Source: Bilabrum cf. latius (lineage: Eukaryota; Bigyra: Bicosoecida; Bigyra; Bicosoecida). Taken from it: a stretch of DNA of 64,000 nucleotides. The stretch lies in contig OZ237738.1 in assembly GCA_965178125.1 (NCBI GenBank), forward strand, positions 682,001 to 746,000, written 5' to 3'. Below, in pieces: positions 61,401 through 64,000 of this stretch. Within the stretch, counting starts at the first letter, position 1. The number at the start of each line of letters is the position of its first letter. A program made the translations under genes and the position numbers. Below the pieces are notes generated by a model. The model saw only the letters and a list, made by a program, of their open reading frames with translations. It searched no databases and had not been told where the DNA came from.

Positions 61401-64000
61401 GCGCGGTGAGCGTGGCGTCGGGCGCATCGACGAACGCGGTGTCTGGCGTGGTGACTGTGAGATCGGGCGCGGCGGTGTCAGCTGCATCTGGCGGCGTGAG
61501 CGTGCTGTCTGGGTCTTCGTCGCTTGACTCGTCGGGCGCGGTGACTGTGGGCTCTGGCACGTCCGACGTGGATGTGACGGGCGCGGTGACTGTGCGGTCT
61601 GGCGATGCGGCATCAGCGTCATCGGGCGCGGTGAGCGTGGCGTCGGGCGCGTCGACGAACGCGGTGTCTGGCGTGGTGACTGTGGGATCGGGCGCGGCGG
61701 TGTCGGCTGCATCTGGCGGCGTGAGCGTGCTGTCGGGCGTGTCTGACAAGGATGTGACGGGCGCGGTGACTGTGCGGTCTGGCGATGCGGCATCAGCGTC
61801 ATCGGGCGCGGTGAGCGTGGCGTCGGGCGCATCGACGAACGCGGTGTCTGGCGTGGTGACTGTGGGATCGGGCGCGGCGGTGTCGGCTGCATCTGGCGGC
61901 GTGAGCGTGCTGTCTGGGTCGTCGTCGCTTGACTCGTCGGGCGCGGTGACTGTGGGCTCTGGCACGTCCGACGTGGATGTGACGGGCGCGGTGACTGTGC
62001 GGTCTGGCGATGCGGCATCAGCGTCATCGGGCGCGGTGAGCGTGGCGTCGGGCGCGTCGACGAACGCGGTGTCTGGCGTGGTGACTGTAGGATCGGGCGC
62101 GGCGGTGTCGGCTGCATCTGGCGGCGTGAGCGTGCTGTCTGGGTCTTCGTCGCTTGACTCGTCGGGCGCGGTGACTGTGGGCTCTGGCACGTCCGACGTG
62201 GATGTGACGGGCGCGGTGACTGTGCGGTCTGGCGATGCGGCATCAGCGTCATCGGGCGCGGTGAGCGTGGCGTCGGGCGCATCGACGAACGCGGTGTCTG
62301 GCGTGGTGACTGTGGGATCGGGCGCGGCGGTGTCGGCTGCATCTGGCGGCGTGAGCGTGCTGTCTGGGTCTTCGTCGCTTGACTCGTCGGGCGCGGTGAC
62401 TGTGGGCTCTGGCACGTCCGACGTGGATGTGACGGGCGCGGTGACTGTGCGGTCTGGCGATGCGGCATCAGCGTCATCGGGCGCGGTGAGCGTGGCGTCG
62501 GGCGCGTCGACGAACGCGGTGTCTGGCGTGGTGACTGTGGGATCGGGCGCGGCGGTGTCGGCTGCATCTGGCGGCGTGAGCGTGCTGTCGGGCGTGTCTG
62601 ACAAGGATGTGACGGGCGCGGTGACTGTGCGGTCTGGCGATGCGGCATCAGCGTCATCGGGCGCGGTGAGCGTGGCGTCGGGCGCATCGACGAACGCGGT
62701 GTCTGGCGTGGTGACTGTGGGATCGGGCGCGGCGGTGTCGGCTGCATCTGGCGGCGTGAGCGTGCTGTCTGGGTCTTCGTCGCTTGACTCGTCGGGCGCG
62801 GTGACTGTGGGCTCTGGCACGTCCGACGTGGATGTGACGGGCGCGGTGACTGTGCGGTCTGGCGATGCGGCATCAGCGTCATCGGGCGCGGTGAGCGTGG
62901 CGTCGGGCGCATCGACGAACGCGGTGTCTGGCGTGGTGACTGTGGGATCGGGCGCGGCGGTGTCGGCTGCATCTGGCGGCGTGAGCGTGCTGTCGGGCGT
63001 GTCCGACGTGGATGTGACGGGCGCGGTGACTGTGCGGTCTGGCGATGCGGCATCAGCGTCATCGGGCGCGGTGAGCGTGGCGTCGGGCGCGTCGACGAAC
63101 GCGGTGTCTGGCGTGGTGACTGTGGGATCGGGCGCGGCGGTGTCGGCTGCATCTGGCGGCGTGAGCGTGCTGTCTGGGTCTTCGTCGCTTGACTCGTCGG
63201 GCGCGGTGACTGTGGGCTCTGGCACGTCCGACGTGGATGTGACGGGCGCGGTGACTGTGCGGTCTGGCGATGCGGCATCAGCGTCATCGGGCGCGGTGAG
63301 CGTGGCGTCGGGCGCATCGACGAACGCGGTGTCTGGCGTGGTGACTGTAGGGTCGGGCGCGGCGGTGTCGGCTGCATCTGGCGGCGTGAGCGTGCTGTCT
63401 GGGTCTTCGTCGCTTGACTCGTCGGGCGCGGTGACTGTGGGCTCTGGCACGTCCGACGTGGATGTGACGGGCGCGGTGACTGTGCGGTCTGGCGATGCGG
63501 CATCAGCGTCATCGGGCGCGGTGAGCGTGGCGTCGGGCGCATCGACGAACGCGGTGTCTGGCGTGGTGACTGTGGGATCGGGCGCGGCGGTGTCGGCTGC
63601 ATCTGGCGGCGTGAGCGTGCTGTCTGGGTCGTCGTCGCTTGACTCGTCGGGCGCGGTGACTGTGGGCTCTGGCACGTCCGACGTGGATGTGACGGGCGCG
63701 GTGACTGTGCGGTCTGGCGATGCGGCATCAGCGTCATCGGGCGCGGTGAGCGTGGCGTCGGGCGCGTCGACGAACGCGGTGTCTGGCGTGGTGACTGTGG
63801 GATCGGGCGCGGCGGTGTCGGCTGCATCTGGCGGCGTGAGCGTGCTGTCTGGGTCTTCGTCGCTTGACTCGTCGGGCGCGGTGACTGTGGGCTCTGGCAC
63901 GTCCGACGTGGATGTGACGGGCGCGGTGACTGTGCGGTCTGGCGATGCGGCATCAGCGTCATCGGGCGCGGTGAGCGTGGCGTCGGGCGCATCGACGAAC
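55475..64000 (+). CDS. Secreted EGF-type surface protein with long Ser/Gly/Val beta repeat array (3' end outside window)
   Basis: ATG 55475-55477 opens a signal peptide (MVAFRAIGLAFVISVAGLAS). Three exons join in phase: 55475-55631, 55729-55884, then 56091 onward (introns 97 and 206 bp; GTGAGA and GTGAGC donors, GTCGCAG and GCGCAG acceptors). Tandem EGF-like modules: CPNDCSSRGQC, then after the first splice R-TCAKGEVWV and ECSNRGTCDRSTGLCEC, then CPADCNDNGVC and CVCDFGRFGPDC. A fourth (CDTSTGLCSCFDGYEGADC) is at about 57046-57105. Next, 57260-58730 has a series of beta-strand repeats (DGLTIEQGGLVID, DGGLAINDDGA) likely forming a right-handed beta structure, followed by degenerate 15-residue repeats and the homogeneous array from 59163. 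TAG codons at 55878, 56768, 56828, 57869 and 59120 are Gln; the last sits just before the array. Such EGF-type proteins occur in algae and other protists as adhesins or wall proteins; role here inferred. Confidence 0.85.
59163..64000 (+). repeat. 225-bp / 180-bp coding tandem repeat array, at least 23 units
   Basis: Units begin (TGCTGTC, plus strand) at 59163, 59388, 59613, 59838, 60063, 60288, 60513, 60693, 60918, 61098, 61323, 61503, 61728, 61908, 62133, 62358, 62583, 62763, 62988, 63168, 63393, 63618 and 63843. Long units are 225 bp (75 residues, five 15-residue subrepeats of the SGAVTVGSG type); six units are 180 bp (at 60513, 60918, 61323, 61728, 62583, 62988), lacking exactly one 15-residue subrepeat. 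Long and short alternate as a 405-bp higher-order unit between 60288 and 61908. Differences between copies are single bases. The array continues past the window edge. Confidence 0.98.

Noticed and set aside
58732-63992. Two very long minus-strand ORFs (about 1,720 and 1,650 residues) over the repeat array
   Set aside because: They are antisense shadows. The repeat unit is a multiple of 3 and free of stops in these frames, so openness is simply copied. The plus frame continues from a signal peptide, EGF modules and beta repeats, which is far better support.

Overview
This is a GC-rich piece of a protist nuclear genome. Introns are short GT-AG introns (89-275 bp in the genes I could join), intergenic gaps are small, and the genes are eukaryotic: a CHD remodeller, NSF, borealin, kinesin, HAT1, lysosomal galactocerebrosidase and EGF-type surface proteins. 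An ASH/MSP-like domain protein hints at a flagellate. I cannot place it in a lineage.

The central observation is the genetic code. Read with the standard code almost every gene is chopped into fragments by TAG, but the fragments lie in one frame and rejoin into complete proteins if TAG is glutamine. TAG falls on the invariant Gln of the kinesin P-loop (GQTGxGKT, 35874-35876), on the Gln of the reverse transcriptase motif x-Q-G-x-PLSP (46666-46668), and inside pure CAG polyglutamine runs, including thirteen TAGCAG hexamers at 52290-52367. By hand count there are about 140 in-frame TAG codons, whereas the 19 genes whose end I can see stop at TGA (14) or TAA (5) and never at TAG. This equals NCBI translation table 15 (TAG=Gln, TAA and TGA stop). 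All gene models below use it.

Layout. 1-3537 (+) 3' part of a CHD6-9-like remodeller. 3641-7327 (-) an NSF-like AAA ATPase and, upstream in the same uninterrupted frame, a secreted NRF/MRH/IPT-like protein whose border is unresolved. 7626-12302 (-) a long low-complexity protein with a 72-bp tandem array. 12355-13461 (+) borealin. 13687-16617 (-) GH59 galactocerebrosidase with an inserted ricin-type lectin. 16764-17929 (-) unknown signal-anchor protein. 18244-21879 (+) ASH/coiled-coil protein. 22477-27938 (-) giant six-TM protein. 28111-29280 (+) unknown coiled-coil protein. 29406-30542 (+) aldo-keto reductase. 30730-31921 (-) proline iminopeptidase. 32009-33187 (-) prostaglandin E synthase 2-like. 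33411-36219 (-) kinesin. 36393-39832 (+) FHA/RING-CH/FHA protein. 40009-40880 (-) cyclic phosphodiesterase. 41599-42751 (-) CLYBL-type lyase. 42899-45627 (+) HAT1. 45679-49290 (+) a non-LTR retrotransposon ORF that itself uses TAG=Gln. 49657-54992 (+) Q-rich TPR protein. 55475-64000 (+, runs off the window) EGF-type secreted protein ending in a 225/180-bp repeat array.

Functionally this is an ordinary mixed housekeeping neighbourhood (chromatin, membrane fusion, mitosis, motor, sugar and lipid turnover, cell surface) with one mobile element. No operons, CRISPR arrays or recognisable RNA genes were seen.
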